Origin: Absidia repens
Taxonomy: Eukaryota > Mucoromycota > Mucoromycetes > Mucorales > Cunninghamellaceae
DNA length: 64,000 bases
Direction of reading: 5' to 3'
NCBI GenBank assembly: GCA_002105175.1
Contig: MCGE01000008.1
Coordinates: forward strand, 806,001 to 870,000
The translations under genes and the position numbers were made by a program. How positions within the stretch are numbered: position 1 is the stretch's first letter; each line of letters begins with the position of its first letter. Shown piece by piece: positions 38,263 through 51,224 of the stretch. A model generated the notes under the pieces. The model made no database searches, had not been told where the DNA came from, and was given only the letters and a program-made list of their open reading frames with translations.

Positions 38263-40449
38263 GATTGTTACTTTTTATTTCTTACATATTATTTTATTTT
38301 ATCATATTACTGTTATTATTACTTTTATCCTCTTTATTGATTATACTTTTATATATTTATATTTTACTCCTACTTTTGTTTAAATTATTTGTGTCAAATA
38401 AAATATATACATTTAATGCAAAAAAATAAAAAAGACCTTTTATTATTCAGGCACCGATATTGGTGAAATGTGAATGGATTACTGTGGGATAATGGGATAT
38501 GTTGAGGATGTGTCGGAGATAAAAGGTATAATCCTTAGGGAAAAAGACAAAATATAACAACATATTGATTTAGGGTAGTCTCTTGAAGGATTGTTTTTTT
38601 GCTGCTTTGAACAACCCTTCACGTGGAGGCGGGTGCTTTGACTGAAAATGGGCAGTTGACGGTTTATCGAGATAAAAGTACATATTGGGCTCTTCGACAT
38701 GCTTTGATACTTCTGATATTACAGAGTTCGCTGAACTATTTTCCCACATGAAATCTGTGTCAATAGCCTACAGTATCATAATTATAGCAATGTGGGGTAT
38801 CATTAGTGATAATATTATACCAAGAGCAACTAACTTTTATTTTATTTTTTGTATTACGTATTTAGATACACACACTCGATCAGCTTTATTTTCACCATTT
38901 ATTATGACATCGTAAGTTGATCCTACCGTGCAGTGTTCATTAGCCCAAGGAAGATAATCATGATAGGTGATTAATGTGCGTCGAGTTAAGGGTGTACTGG
39001 TAAGCACTTTTTTCATCATCTTTTTTAATAAAATGAAATAAAATTAAAGAGCAGTATGAAACGAGGAAGAACCTCAAGTGTCTTTTTCTTTCACTTTGGA
39101 TCGATAATGTGGCAGTATTTAACCAATCAAGGTAATTTTCATGCAAGTCGTCCATGCTTTTTTAAATTCATTCTCCGCACCCCAAAGAGATTTCTGGGCA
39201 AAAACTTTAAGAGTCTTCCAAACGAAAACATAAACAGCGTCTTAACTTTTTCTTTTTTATCGTACTTTAGGTATATTCAATACGCCATCTTCCTCAACAA
39301 TTGAAATTTGGTTCAACTCAACAAAAGAAAAAAAAGGAAGAGAAGGATTATGTGAAAGGAAAAAGTCAATATGCAAAATGAACATTAACTACTTTTGCAT
39401 TTTTGATACAATGAAGTGGTTCACTTTTCAATTTGACACAATTATTGTCTCCTGACAAGTCAAAAGGATCAATCATCATCCTCGGTTTTTCAAACCAGTC
39501 ATGATAGTGTTTTTTTTTTGTTTTTTTTTTTTTTTGCCCCAACTATTCTCCCAACTTTTTCCAATGTTTCCCGTTTTAGGCTCCGTCACTTACCCCCGCA
39601 AGACCCTAATTTGACGGTAAATAAAATGTGCCACTTTCCACACCAGCCCCCCTGCTGAAATTTGAAAAGCGAGACGATCTCATTGAAAACAAAATAATGT
39701 GTTGGTCATCATAAACTCTTTTCCGTGATTCCCACGTCAGTCTTCCGGTTCGTCTTTATCATCTTTTTTATCATTACCATCGTCATCTCTACTTTTCCCC
39801 CGCGTTTTTTTTTCTCTCCTTATGATGAGAATATCATAAAATAAAAGGTTAATTTTATAATGACAAACTATCATATCTTTTCAAATGGTCCTCATCAGTC
39901 ATCTCCCACTTATATTTTGTTCTTACAAAATTATAGAAGAAGTGTAATGATGATGACGGTGCATTTTGATTATCAATTGCACTAAAAAGAGTAATCATCA
40001 AGATTGATTTGAACTTTAAAAAAGGTGGTATAGAAATGACTGACGGATCAATGTCTTCAAAAGCATAGACCTCTCTATCCTCTCCCCGCGTTTTTATCTT
40101 TCTTTTAAAAGAGAAAAAAAAAGTGGGGTCATGGTAATAACTGAGTTAATCTAAAAACAGTTTGTTTGAGTGTAAAAGGTTGTTCTCCATCATCAAACGC
40201 TCTTGTTGATACTTGTGATAAAATCATATCTCAGGCTACACAGGCGCAAAAAAATGGGGAAGACACACTCAATTTGCTCTAGTTGATTTAAACCCAGTAC
40301 TGAGTTTCTGCTTCCAACGTTTAACCGAGTTTACCACCTCCCCCAAATCTTTTTTTTTTCTTATATAAGCTACGGGGTTTGGGCTGCCATAAAATTTTTT
40401 TCTCTTTTTTTTTTTTTTTTCTCTTCTTTCTTCAACCTAATTTTTTATC
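38263..40449. other. Intergenic region upstream of citrate synthase
   Basis: 2.2 kb. A minus-strand stretch (38837-39155) has protein-like open frames but no complete gene. The right part is the CIT1 promoter with a TATA box and pyrimidine-rich leader. Nothing else was seen. Confidence 0.45.
40362..40369 (+). promoter_or_regulatory. TATA box of citrate synthase gene
   Basis: TATATAAG lies 81-88 bp upstream of the ATG and is followed by a CT-rich stretch (40396-40440), a typical strong fungal core promoter. Confidence 0.6.
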
Positions 40450-42305
40450 ATGTCTGCCATCCGTGCTTTCAACTCTACCTTCTCTAAGGCTATTCGTCAA
40501 CCCGCTGTTCGCTTGAATGCTACTCGTGGTTATGCTTCTCAAGCCAAGGTAATTCATATACAGATATATTTATGTATATACATCAAAAAACACGACATTT
40601 TGGAAATACTCACATTTTCGTTTTGTTGTGGTCAATTGTATTATGATGATTAGTCTTTGAAGGAACGTCTCACTGAAATTATCCCTGAACGTCAAGAAGA
40701 AGTTAAGGCTTTCAAGAAGGATTACGGAAACACTGTTCTCGGTGAAGTGACCATCAACCAAGCTTACGGTGGTATGCGTGGTGTCAAGGGTCTCATCTGG
40801 GAAGGCTCCGTTTTGGATGCTGAAGAAGGTATCCGTTTCCGTGGCAAGACCATCCCTGAATGTCAAAAGGAATTGCCTTCTGCTATCCCCGGCGGTGAAC
40901 CTCTTCCCGAAGCTCTCTTCTGGTTGCTCGTTACTGGTGAAGTCCCTACCCCCGAACAAACCAAGTCCATCTCCAACGAATGGGCTGCTCGCTCCGGTCT
41001 CCCCGAATTCGTCGAAGATCTCATTGACCGTTGTCCCAAGACCCTCCACCCCATGGCTCAATTCTCTCTTGCTATCAACGCTCTCCAACACGAATCCAAC
41101 TTCGCCAAGGCCTACTCCAACGGTATCAACAAGGCTGACTACTGGGGTCCCACCTACGAAGATGCCATGGATTTGATCGCCAAGCTCCCTCAAGTCGCTG
41201 CTCGTATCTACCGTAACGTCTACAAGGATGGCAAGGTTGCTGACATTGACCTCGATCAAGATTACTCTTACAACTTCTCCAAGCTCTTGGGCTTCGAAGA
41301 AAACAAGGAATTCGTTGAATTGATGCGTTTGTACTTGGTCTTGCACAGTGATCACGAAGGTGGTAACGCTTCCGCTCACACGTAAGTTTGGATTATTGTT
41401 ATTATTTTTTTTTTGGGGGGGGGGAGAGAGAGGATGGACAGGTGGCTGAGAGGGGGAAAACAAGGAATCATAATATTTATATACTCATTATCATACGACC
41501 CTTTTGTTTCCTCCTTAATTTGTTTAAATAGTACTCATTTGGTTGGTTCCACTCTTGCCGATCCTTATCTCTCCTTCGCTGGTGGTCTCAACTCTTTGGC
41601 CGGTCCTCTCCACGGTCTTGCTAACCAAGAAGTCTTGCGTTGGACCATGAAGATGCAAGAAACCATTGGTCAAGATGCTTCTGACGAACAAATCACCAAG
41701 TACTTGTGGGATACCTTGAACGGTGGTAAGGTTGTTCCTGGTTTCGGCCACGCCGTGTTGCGTAAGACTGATCCTCGTTACATGGCCCAACGTGAATTCG
41801 CCCTCAAGCACTTGCCTGAAGATCCTCTCTTCGCCCTCGTCTCCAAGTTGTACCACATCATTCCCGGAGTTTTGACTGAACACGGCAAGACCGCTAACCC
41901 GTAAGTCTTTATTTTTTTTTTTAAAAAAACATGGTTGGTGTTGGGAAAAGAAAATGATTTGATAGCAGATTCTCATTCAATTTTTTTTTTTTACCTTTAT
42001 AGCTTCCCCAACGTTGATGCTCACAGTGGTGTCTTACTCCAATACTACGGCTTGAAGGAACAAGATTACTACACTGTCTTGTAAGTCAACTTTTTTTTTG
42101 TTAGAAAGATAACAACAACAGGATATAATCAAGCCAAACTCGAAACTCAAACCAAATTTTTTTCTTTCTTTCTCGTAGGTTCGGTGTGTCAAGAGCTTTG
42201 GGTGTCATGTCTCAATTGGTCTGGGATCGTGCTCTCGGTCTTCCTCTTGAACGTCCCAAGTCCTACAGCACCGCTCACTTGAAGAAGATGTACGCCAAGA
42301 ACTAA
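40450..42305 (+). CDS. CIT1: Mitochondrial citrate synthase
   Basis: Exons 40450-40548, 40654-41381, 41532-41900, 42003-42080 and 42179-42305 join to 466 residues. The protein condenses oxaloacetate and acetyl-CoA in the TCA cycle. The first 33 residues, encoded by exon 1, form a mitochondrial presequence ([20 protein letters not shown]). Active-site elements are intact: [25 protein letters not shown] and [10 protein letters not shown] supply the two His and the Asp. Codon use is very biased (Leu CTC/TTG, Lys AAG), so expression should be high. The leftward 297-codon antisense frame over exon 2 is an artefact of that bias. AATAAAAAAAAAG follows the stop by about 130 bp. Confidence 0.97.
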
Positions 42306-42894
42306 ATATCTATTATTTCAACAACACCTCTCTACTCATACTTACATATTACATAGACATCTATATTCTCTTTTTTTTACATACTCCATCTTCGCCCTCC
42401 CCTCCCTTTGTAACTGTTTATTTTACCATTTTGTCAATAAAAAAAAAGATTATTTTTTCATCATCATACTTTTTTGTTCTGATTTGCTATTTTGAAAATT
42501 ATGATGTGGTTGTGGCGTGGGAATAGTGATGGTGTATTCGGTGTTATTTTCTTGTTATTGTGTAGTAGATTGGAAACATTCTAATAGCAAGAGGTAGTGT
42601 CAAATGCCAACAGCGTTTGACAGTGTTTCAAAGCCCAGGAAAAAAATGTTGGGTTGGTGTACCAGGATGGAAGAGAACGGCGAAACTTTATTCTTGCGAC
42701 AAAATTAGCTGTGACGATCATAGAAAAGAGGTATATTTATAAGTGGTAATAGTGGAACTTTTCAGGGAGTTACGTTTGAATTCTTATCAACACTTTTCGT
42801 TGTGGGAAGTATTGATTTTGGTTGACAGATCGAATCATTTTCGCCTTACATATTCTATCAGCTAACGCATCTTCTAAAAAAAATGAATGTACTG

Positions 42895-43140
42895 GTCAGA
42901 TTTTGTGTTTGGAAGGATCAAAGATACATTTTATTGCAGCATATAATGACTTGATTATTAGCTGGGATGATCAATGCTAATCTAAGGGGTAAAACGCTCA
43001 TTGTAAAAAATGTTTTATAAAAAATGTATGGGGAAAACTAATGGTAACAAAGAAAAAGATATTTTATTCAGATGTAGATATCGAGTATGACGGCTAAACT
43101 ACATTAGTTTTGATGATATATAGTAAATGGTATCTGACAA
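42895..43140 (+). repeat. Fragment H of the dispersed repeat
   Basis: AAGATACATTTTATTGCAGCATA and GATATTTTATTCAGATGTAGATA blocks match the corresponding modules of copies B and D. The CACGTG end is absent. Diverged and incomplete. Confidence 0.6.
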
Positions 43141-43464
43141 AAGTTAAGACGAGTGAGTGTCGATTATGTGGTGTGATATCACGTTATATAATAAGTAAAA
43201 TGTAATATAATTTGAGGATAAGCTATTCTAAACTAAACTAGATCATATTGCTCTGTGTCGTGTCCAAATTCATCATTAGAAGAGAGCCACCCTATTTCCA
43301 ATATTAAATGATGGTGGTTACTGTCAAGGGAAGGCAGCTGCCACGTTCATGATGTTACAGGGTCTTGATTGTTGTAAAAAAAAAAAAAAGCGAGCTTGAA
43401 AGCGGGGTTCCCTTTTTTTGTAGCGAAAATGGGGAGAAAAAACTACTCGCAGATGATCAAAATA

Positions 43465-44110
43465 ATTCGAATCCCGCACACGTGAATTTTTTTTTTATTT
43501 ACACCCACTTTTGATTTCGCGCACTCATTCTTTTTTTTCTTCTTTCATCTTCTTTTTTTCTTCACCATTCAACTTTTCAAGGTTATGGTGATCATAGATT
43601 AGTGTCAGGACTAGTTTAGAAGAGGTTTCAGCTCAGGGATTACAAGATGCATGGGGGAACCCTTTCATTTTGGATTCAGGATTATGGACCACCATTATAC
43701 GACTTCATTAGTTTAGTTCAGTGGCGCTGTATATCCACAATATGTTTATTCTTCAATAAAATATGTCTCTTTTGACAAACTTTAATAAATAGTGTCCCAT
43801 TAGTCTCTTTCATGTCTTGTACAAAATATACCTTTCAGCCATCCCTCGTTAGATTAGTATCGGCCGTTGATATGAATCAATAACATATATTCGTATATTG
43901 CCTTCTCATGTATTGTACAGTATATTGGATCCCTTTTTACAATTGCACTCTTAGATTAGTTGTGAAGATCTTCGGAACTCCTAATAGTTTCACTCATGCT
44001 ACCACCAATAGATCCCTTGTTACAATGAATCCCTCGTCCCTAGTTTAGTATCTATCATATTGTTTCAAATAAAATATGTTTTTTTGGTAACAATCCTTTG
44101 ACCATTATAT
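43465..44110 (-). repeat. Dispersed repeat, copy F (near full length)
   Basis: Inverted copy of about 640 bp. TTCGAATCCCGCACACGTGAA (CACGTG at 43479-43484), a pyrimidine tract, TGCATGGGGGAACCCTTTCA, then three to four modules with AATAAAATATG-type signals (near 43757, 43787 and 44071). It ends at CAATCCTTTGACC. It serves as the best reference copy in the CACGTG-first orientation. Confidence 0.82.
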
Positions 44111-44681
44111 AGTATGTAATACTGTTATTGTAGCAGTTTTGTGGATGTATTGCTATACAAATACTTTCTAACTCATCTATTATGACTTCTTTCACCCAGA
44201 AGCCTAGTGACTGATCGACAGTTCTAGGTTCACTTGATATAAAACATGGCTTTATTCAGAATCTTCCAATTATATATTAATAAACATGACTGTAGCGGCA
44301 AGCATCAAATGTTCTTTCCCCCTCTATAAATCATTTTCCTTCCCGGAGAGACTGGCTGGCAGTTCAAGGTTGCTTGCTATGAAAGGTGGCATTAGCATTG
44401 ATTTACCTTTCATATCAATTAACCAAGACTGTGCTGTCAGCGTAGGCTACACCGGAATCGATACACTGTATATACCAAACTCGTTATTTTTGCCTTCTCT
44501 TTTTTTTTTTTTTTCTGCGTGTGGTATAGTAATAAAAAAAAAAAAAAAATAGAAACCCCCAGATTGAAGAGTGTTGTGATCAGAGGGATCACCTATTGAG
44601 ATGCAATATAGCAGAAATGGTGTCTAATTTCATCAAAAGCTACAAAAACTACCGTTAAGCAACCTTTCCCTGGCACCCAGT

Positions 44682-44722
<41 letters not shown>

Positions 44723-45160
44723 AAATTTGGGAGTGCGAAGTGGGAGTGCTTTGAGTAATTTCGTCCCAGGACGGTTGAGAACAACAAAAATATTGTACTA
44801 GAGCAAATGGGCAGCTATGTTTGTTTGTTTTGAGGTGCGATCCATTTTTTATTTTTTTATTTTATTGATTAATGGGAGATTGATGAGGTATGATATATTA
44901 AAAGTGGGCAGTATATGTATCGTTCATGTTTTTGAAAGAAGATATATAAAATGAAATGATTCAGATTAGGTACAATGAGTATGTGCGTTGTGCAGTTTCA
45001 GGTTCAGCCGACGCTCATTGGACGTCATCGAGCTTTTGGGATTTTTTTTCTCTCATCCTACAACTGCCGCGCGTTCATTCAAAAAGTGTGTTTTCCCCTC
45101 TTTTTTTTTTTTTTTTTTTCCTTTTACTTATATCTTTGACAATTCTCTCCACTTGTGATC

Positions 45161-46428
45161 ATGGTAAGTGGCGACTCTTGCTATTATGACACTTTCTTTA
45201 CAAAACTTACTTTTATATGATTATACACTTATAGTTTCGAAACCAATACGACAACGACGTTACAACTTGGTCCCCACAAGGCCGTATTCATCAAGTAGAA
45301 TATGCTGTTGAAGCTGTGAAACAAGGATCGGCTGCTATTGGATTAAGGAGTAATGAGCACGTTGTGTTACTGGCACTCAAGGTAATATAGCAAATTGCGG
45401 GGAAAGGTCTACGAAACTCAGTCCTTACTTGTTTACTATTCTAGAGATCTTCTGGTGAACTTGCTTCCTATCAAAAGAAACTCATCAAGATTGATGATCA
45501 TATGGGTATTGGTATCGCTGGTTTGACGTCCGACGCTCGTGTCTTAAGGTAAATGATGGAAGGGTCAGGGAAAAAGCATGGAATATATCATTGACGTGTA
45601 TATTTTTGTGTATATAGTAACTTTATGCGTACGGAAGCCATGAAATCGAAGATGCTATATGATCGACCTTTACCCGTACAACGTATTGTCCATGCCATTG
45701 GTGACAGTAAGTGAGCAATTTGGATGACTGATTTACACCCACTGACCTTGTTGCTATTATTACTTTTAATAGAGGCTCAAATCAATACGCAACAATATGG
45801 TCGTCGTCCCTATGGTGTTGGTCTTTTAGTTAGCGGATACGATGTAAGTGGTCTGTACCAATTGTTCTTTTATATAACTCTTGCTAATGTGATCATTTAT
45901 CCCTTTAATGTTGATATATTATGAAAATATAGGAGACAGGTCCTCACTTATTCGAATGCTCGCCCTCTGGAACCATTTTTGAATATCACGCCATGTCTAT
46001 CGGTGCACGGTCCCAATCCGCAAAAACCTATTTGGAAAACAACTTCGATTCTTTCTCCAATGGTAAGTGAATCAAACCATCAATATGACCAGCGTACATT
46101 GATATATATATATATATATATATATATTTAACATTCTTTTTTCGTTTATCAATTAGCGTCTTTGGATGAGCTTGTGCGTCATGGTCTGCAAGCTCTGCGC
46201 GATACATTGCAACAAGACAAAGAACTCAACATTCAGAACACATCGTTGGGGATTGTTGGAAAAGACACTCCATTTGAAATCATCGAAGGCGAAGCATTGC
46301 AAAAGTATCTCGATTTATTGGGTGATGATGTTGGACGAACTCGACGTGGTGGTGACGATACATCAGCAGCTGATCAAGCTTCTTCTGCGGGCCAAGACGA
46401 TGCAGTGGCGATGGATACCGACAATTGA
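45161..46428 (+). CDS. PRE5: 20S proteasome subunit alpha-1 (PSMA1 / yeast Pre5)
   Basis: Exons 45161-45163, 45235-45381, 45445-45548, 45618-45706, 45773-45843, 45933-46062 and 46157-46428 give 271 residues. The first coding exon is the ATG alone. The protein starts [20 protein letters not shown], the alpha-ring gate signature, and continues with [43 protein letters not shown] and [14 protein letters not shown], which are specific to the PSMA1 type. The C-terminal tail is acidic and low-complexity. It is a structural, non-catalytic subunit of the outer ring. AATAAA lies about 25 bp after the stop. Confidence 0.96.
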
Positions 46429-46712
46429 TTTATTACTATACAAACAACATATGAATAAAAAACTGAATTTGATTATATTTATACATTTTATCTTGATCGA
46501 CTCCAATCTTTATTGGTTTTTTTTTTTTTTTTTTTTTTTTGGTCGCTTGTATGCATTTATTGTCTTCTATGAATCTCCTCACTGACCAGTCACCCCCTTC
46601 TCCTTCCTCCAGGCTCGAACTGAGTTTCAATATCGAAAATGTTTTTTATTTTTTTTGACTCTTAAATTCCACCCTCACTTTCTTCTACGCACTTGATCAC
46701 TTCCATTCCATA

Positions 46713-47201
46713 ATGGTAGGTAGCATATAACCATCTCAACAGTGATATATATGAATAGAAATATCATTTTATTAATACTTTTTATTATTTATTTTGGTAG
46801 TCAACACCTATTATTATTGGCTTTGCTGTAGCTGGTGCTGCTACTGCTGGGCGTCTTGGTATCAAGGCCTTTCAAGAATATCAAAAGCTTCCAAAGTCTG
46901 CCAAGGTACCTCGCATGTCCAAATATCATAAAGGTGGTTTCGATGCCAAAATGAACAAGCGGGAAGCAGCTTTGATTTTAGGCATTAGGTAAGTACTGAA
47001 GAACTAGAAAATGAATACCCTCAAGCATACTAATATAAAACCTTCCTTCTCTGTAGAGAATCTCAAGCCAACAAAGCCAAGATTAAGGAAGCTCATCGCA
47101 AGATCATGTTGCTCAACCATCCCGATCGTGGTGGATCACCTTATCTCGCGACGAAGATCAATGAAGCTAAAGAATTTTTAGAAGGCAAGGCCAAGAAATA
47201 G
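46713..47201 (+). CDS. PAM18: Mitochondrial import motor J-protein Pam18/Tim14
   Basis: Exons 46713-46715, 46801-46988 and 47057-47201 give 111 residues. Again the first coding exon is only the ATG (ATG|GTAGGT). An N-terminal membrane helix ([18 protein letters not shown]) is followed by a J domain with its HPD motif ([15 protein letters not shown]) and the family ending [14 protein letters not shown]. It stimulates mtHsp70 at the TIM23 channel. Length matches the family. AATAAA is found near 47466. It lies 284 bp after the proteasome gene and is convergent with DBP8. Confidence 0.95.
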
Positions 47202-47602
47202 ACGATAATCATTTCACCTATCCTGTTCGTGGTTGATGTCCATGCGTAGTTTAGTATCCCTAGTTATTTTATTATTTTATATATAGTCTTTTTGAATTTA
47301 TTGCACATCATATCCCCTTCTTTTATATATAGTACAGTCCCTCTTCCACCTTTCACCCAAATCTATTAGACTTCTCCGCCCAATTTGTAATCTATTCCCC
47401 TTTGCCTCCTCTTTTTTTGGTCCCACATTCTTTACTTTTATGCAATCAATAGCTGTTTATTTCAAATAAAATCAATATTATTTATTTCAAATGAAATCAA
47501 ATGGAATTCTATATATACATGTATGATTTGTGTGTAGATGATAATGAAGAGGTCAAGTGTGTGTATGGGTGTATGTGGGGTAAAAAAAAAAGTAGTTCTA
47601 AT
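47202..47602. terminator. Convergent 3' region of PAM18 and DBP8
   Basis: 401 bp, pyrimidine-rich on the plus strand, with AATAAA-type signals near 47466. No gene was seen. Confidence 0.45.
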
Positions 47603-49407
47603 CTAAACTTTTCCATGGGTCAATTTCTTCTTCTTGTATTGATTCTTCTTTTCACCAAACTTGGCATCATGCATTTGCTGTATACCAAAAAATAATAATC
47701 AATAAATAATGGTCAGTCATGTTGTTTTTTGACTATTGTTTTTTTTTTTATCTATCCCACACACTCTTCTCTTTTCTTACCATTGATGCCACTCGCTTGG
47801 CCGTAGTAACCTCATTCAGATCATTGAGCACTGTATTTTCATCGAGTTCGTATTCCTCCATTTTAGTATCTAATTTGATGATAAAAGTTGGGGACATATC
47901 GATTAGTACATATTCCTTTACTTTCATGTTACACTTACTTGTTTTTTCTTCAATATCTTGAATCAATTGGACATCCTTTTCAGAGACAATGCATAGAGAT
48001 TGACCAACCCGCCCAGCTCTCGCAGTACGACCCACACGATGAATGTAGTCCGTTGGATCACGAGGAATATCATAGTTTAACACCAGTTCAACTGAAGGAA
48101 TATCAAGACCACTACGGATATATATATAATATGAGTCGCAGATACATCTATTTTTTTTTGTCAAACTTACCGACTTCCAACATCAGTAGATACCAGTACC
48201 TTGATGACTTCCGCCCGGAATTTACCTAAAGAGTCCAATCGTTGTTGTTGAGACATTTCAGAATGCAAAGCCGTACATCGAATTCCAAGTTCCTTCAACA
48301 TGACTGTCACCGTTTCTGCAGTTGAGCAACGTCCACAAAAGATGATGACCGATTTATCCTTGAACTGATCGGACCGCAACAAATGCACCAGATACACAGG
48401 TCGTACTTGAGATGGCACAAACACATATAATTGATCCAAGGTGGCAACAGTGTGCGTATCCATTTTGCAGACGTGAACAAAAGGTTTCTTCTTGGGATCA
48501 CTTTGGGCTTCTTGCAAGGCCAAAATCGAATCGGTCATGGTGGCAGTGAATAAGAGCGTTTGTCGTTTGGTGGGTAGCTTGCTGAAAATAGCACCTAGTT
48601 CAGACACAAAGGTGGATGATAACAGTCGATCGGCTTCATCCATCACTAAGTACTTGACTCTTGATAAATCGATAGCACCTGAACTGCTGCGAAGATGATC
48701 CCGTAACCGTCCTGGTGTAGCGATGATAACGTGAGGTCGTTTAGCGAGTTCCAAGGCTTGAGTCATCATATCTAAAAAAAAGTTAAATGGGGAAAGTTAA
48801 TTCCAAATTTCCACGCATATCATTTGATTGTGTTGTACGTTTCTTACCCATGCCGCCAACTACAACACATTCTTTCAATCCAATTCCTTTTCCAAGCACT
48901 CTGAATTGTTCAGCAATTTGATAAGCGAGTTCTCTAAGCAGAGTAAGTAAACGTTAGATTAATGTGCTTTTCTTTCTTCATCCCTCAGATAATTGATTAA
49001 AAGGAATTTACCTTGTAGGAGTCAATACAACCGCAAACACACCATACGGATCTTCAGACAGTTTTTGAAGAATAGGCAAAGCAAAAGCAGCAGTTTTACC
49101 AGAACCAGTTTTGGCTCCGCCAATCACATCCTTTCCTATAAAAACAAAATTGTTTAGTTCATGGTGTTGGAGGAACGAGTTGACTGTTTGAGTATATACC
49201 TGCAAGAATAGGGGCAATACAAGCACGTTGGATCTCGGTAGGTTTCTTGATCTGCATAGCTTGAAGAGTTTCCACTAACCAAGGATCAATACCAAGGTCA
49301 CTAAAAGTGGAGGTTTCTGGTGCGATAGGTTTGGGCTTTGATATAGCGTCAGCCTTTCTTTTGATAGAGGAAGCAACTCTACTAGGAGTGGGAGTGGAAG
49401 GCGTCAT
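47603..49407 (-). CDS. DBP8: DEAD-box RNA helicase Dbp8 (DDX49)
   Basis: Coding exons (minus strand) 49200-49407, 49012-49135, 48848-48933, 48171-48771, 47939-48111, 47781-47869 and 47603-47677 give 451 residues. All motifs are present: Q motif (TEIQ), [42 protein letters not shown] and [12 protein letters not shown]-terminal [10 protein letters not shown] and the short KK-rich tail match DDX49/Dbp8, a nucleolar helicase for 18S rRNA maturation. It is transcribed away from PA2G4 with only 209 bp between start codons. Confidence 0.95.
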
Positions 49408-49616
49408 TAGGAAAGGAATAATTAAGAAGATAGAAAAAAAAAAAAAAAAAAAAGGGATCCCCGCCGTCAGTTTTAATTCACAACCGCCTCTACTCGCATT
49501 TTTGTTGTGGCTTTGAGTTTCGGGTTGCGGGGAATAAAATATTTTAGGTGCAAAAAAAAAGTTTAGTACGCGAGGTCTAACCACTCTTTCCCTTTCTTTT
49601 CTTATTCACTTATATC
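49408..49616. promoter_or_regulatory. Bidirectional promoter of DBP8 and PA2G4
   Basis: 209 bp between divergent start codons. It holds a long A tract (about 49434-49453), GGATCCCCGCCGTCAG, and CGGGTTGCGGGG near 49520-49531. The GC-rich blocks in AT-rich DNA are candidate control elements; no known motif is certain. Confidence 0.5.
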
Positions 49617-51224
49617 ATGTCCACCAAGCCTACCGAAAAACCTGCTGCCACTGCTGCCACTCCTGAAGTTGACACCACCATCGCCAACTCTGAAGTTATC
49701 GCCAAATACAAGGACGCCGCTGCTATTACCAACAGTAAATATACGAAGACCCTTAAAAATAGAACCCGTTTTCATACGACGAAACCGCCACAACCACGTT
49801 TACTAGATCAACTCTGATTTTTTTGTTCTTATTTATCGTAGAGGTCCTTGCTGAAATTATCAAGCTTTGTGTGGTCGATGCCAAGGTGATGGATATCTGC
49901 GTTACTGGTGACAAACTCATCAACGATGCTTGCAAGACTATTTACAACAAAGGCAAAGTTACCAAGGGTATGTGTGTATAAAATCGAAACGAAAAAGAAA
50001 GGAATAAAGATGGTTTAGGTGTAGGGATATTACGAAAATGACAACGAAGAGTATCAGTATGTGGTGTGTGATTTTTTATGCGGCCAGTTGTTACACATTA
50101 CTGACCTTGTTTTTTCTTTGTTTCATAGGTATTGGTTTCCCTACCACTGTCTCCTTGAACAACTGTGTTGCTCATTTCTCTCCTATTGCCTCCGACCCTG
50201 AAGCCGCCACCACCTTGAAGGAAGGTGATGTTGCCAAGATGTAAGTGAAAATTAAATTGATATGGGATCAATAAATCATTCGCCTGACGACTGATTTTAA
50301 TTTTGAATTCGATAGTCAATTGGGTGCTCAAATTGATGGTTATTGCTCCACTGTTGCCCACACTCTCGTTGTTGGTGCCTCTGCTGAAAAGCCCGTCACT
50401 GGTGTCAAGGCTGATGTGATTCAAGCTGCTCAAACTGCTTTGGAAGCTACCGTCCGTATGATCCGCCCCGGTAATAAGAACATGGAAATCACCAAGACTG
50501 TTGACAAGATTGCCGCCGCTTATGACACCAAGCCTGTTGAAGGTATGTTGTCCCACCAACAATTGAAGAACGTCACCGATGGCAAGAAGCAAGTAAGTTA
50601 TATTAGAAAATTTTAATAGCGTGCATATACAATGCTTTTATTGACGCTAAATCGCAAACTTTTTTTTTTTTTTTTTTATAGATCATCTTGAACCCCTCCG
50701 AAGGTCACCTCAAGGATTTCCAACGTGTCGAATTCGCCGAAAACGAAGTTTACTGTGTTGATATCTTGATCTCTTCCGGTGAAGGTAAGGTCCGTCAACT
50801 CGATTCTCGTACCACCATCTACAAGAAGACTGGCACCCGTTACCAACTCAAGATGGCTGCTTCCCGTGCTGTCCTCAGTGAAATCCAAACCAAGGCTGGT
50901 AGCTTCCCCTTCTCTCTCCGCGATTTGGATGATGAACGCAAGGCTCGTATGGGTATTGTCGAATGTGCCAAGCATCAAACCGTTTTGCCTTACGATATCG
51001 TCTACGAACGTGAAAACACCGTGGTTGCTCAATTCTTGACCACCGTCCTCGTCACCAAGAACGGTAACACTTTGGTCACCGATCCCCTCTTCGATGCCTC
51101 CGTGATCAAGTCTGACAAGTCTGTCAAGGATGAAGAAATCGTCAAGTTGCTCGCCACTGAATACAAGGTCCCTGCTAAGAAGAAGAAGGCCAAGAAGGCT
51201 GCTGCCCCCGCTGCTGCTCAATAG
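49617..51224 (+). CDS. PA2G4/EBP1-like protein (methionine aminopeptidase fold, probably inactive)
   Basis: Exons 49617-49734, 49842-49967, 50129-50240, 50316-50592 and 50682-51224 give 391 residues. Motifs such as [58 protein letters not shown] and [18 protein letters not shown] match PA2G4 (Ebp1), a ribosome-associated paralogue of methionine aminopeptidase 2 that lacks the catalytic metal site. The C-terminus is Lys/Ala-rich ([15 protein letters not shown]). Codon bias is strong, so expression is probably high. In other fungi the family is called Cdb4 or similar. AATAAA occurs near 51388 and 51408. Confidence 0.95.

Larger units (their letters stand above)
42306..45160. other. Repeat-rich intergenic region
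   Basis: 2.9 kb between CIT1 and the proteasome gene. It contains repeat fragment H (42895-43140), repeat copy F (43465-44110) and a 36-nt T run (44686-44721). Short frames at 44.3-45.2 kb have no family features. Confidence 0.55.

Noticed and set aside
40570..41463. 297-codon minus-strand frame over citrate synthase
   Set aside because: Antisense shadow; it crosses a real intron boundary and has no protein features.
43460..43490. TTCGAATCCCGC as a pol III B box
   Set aside because: It lies at the end of repeat copy F, has no A box at a suitable distance, and other copies vary at these bases.
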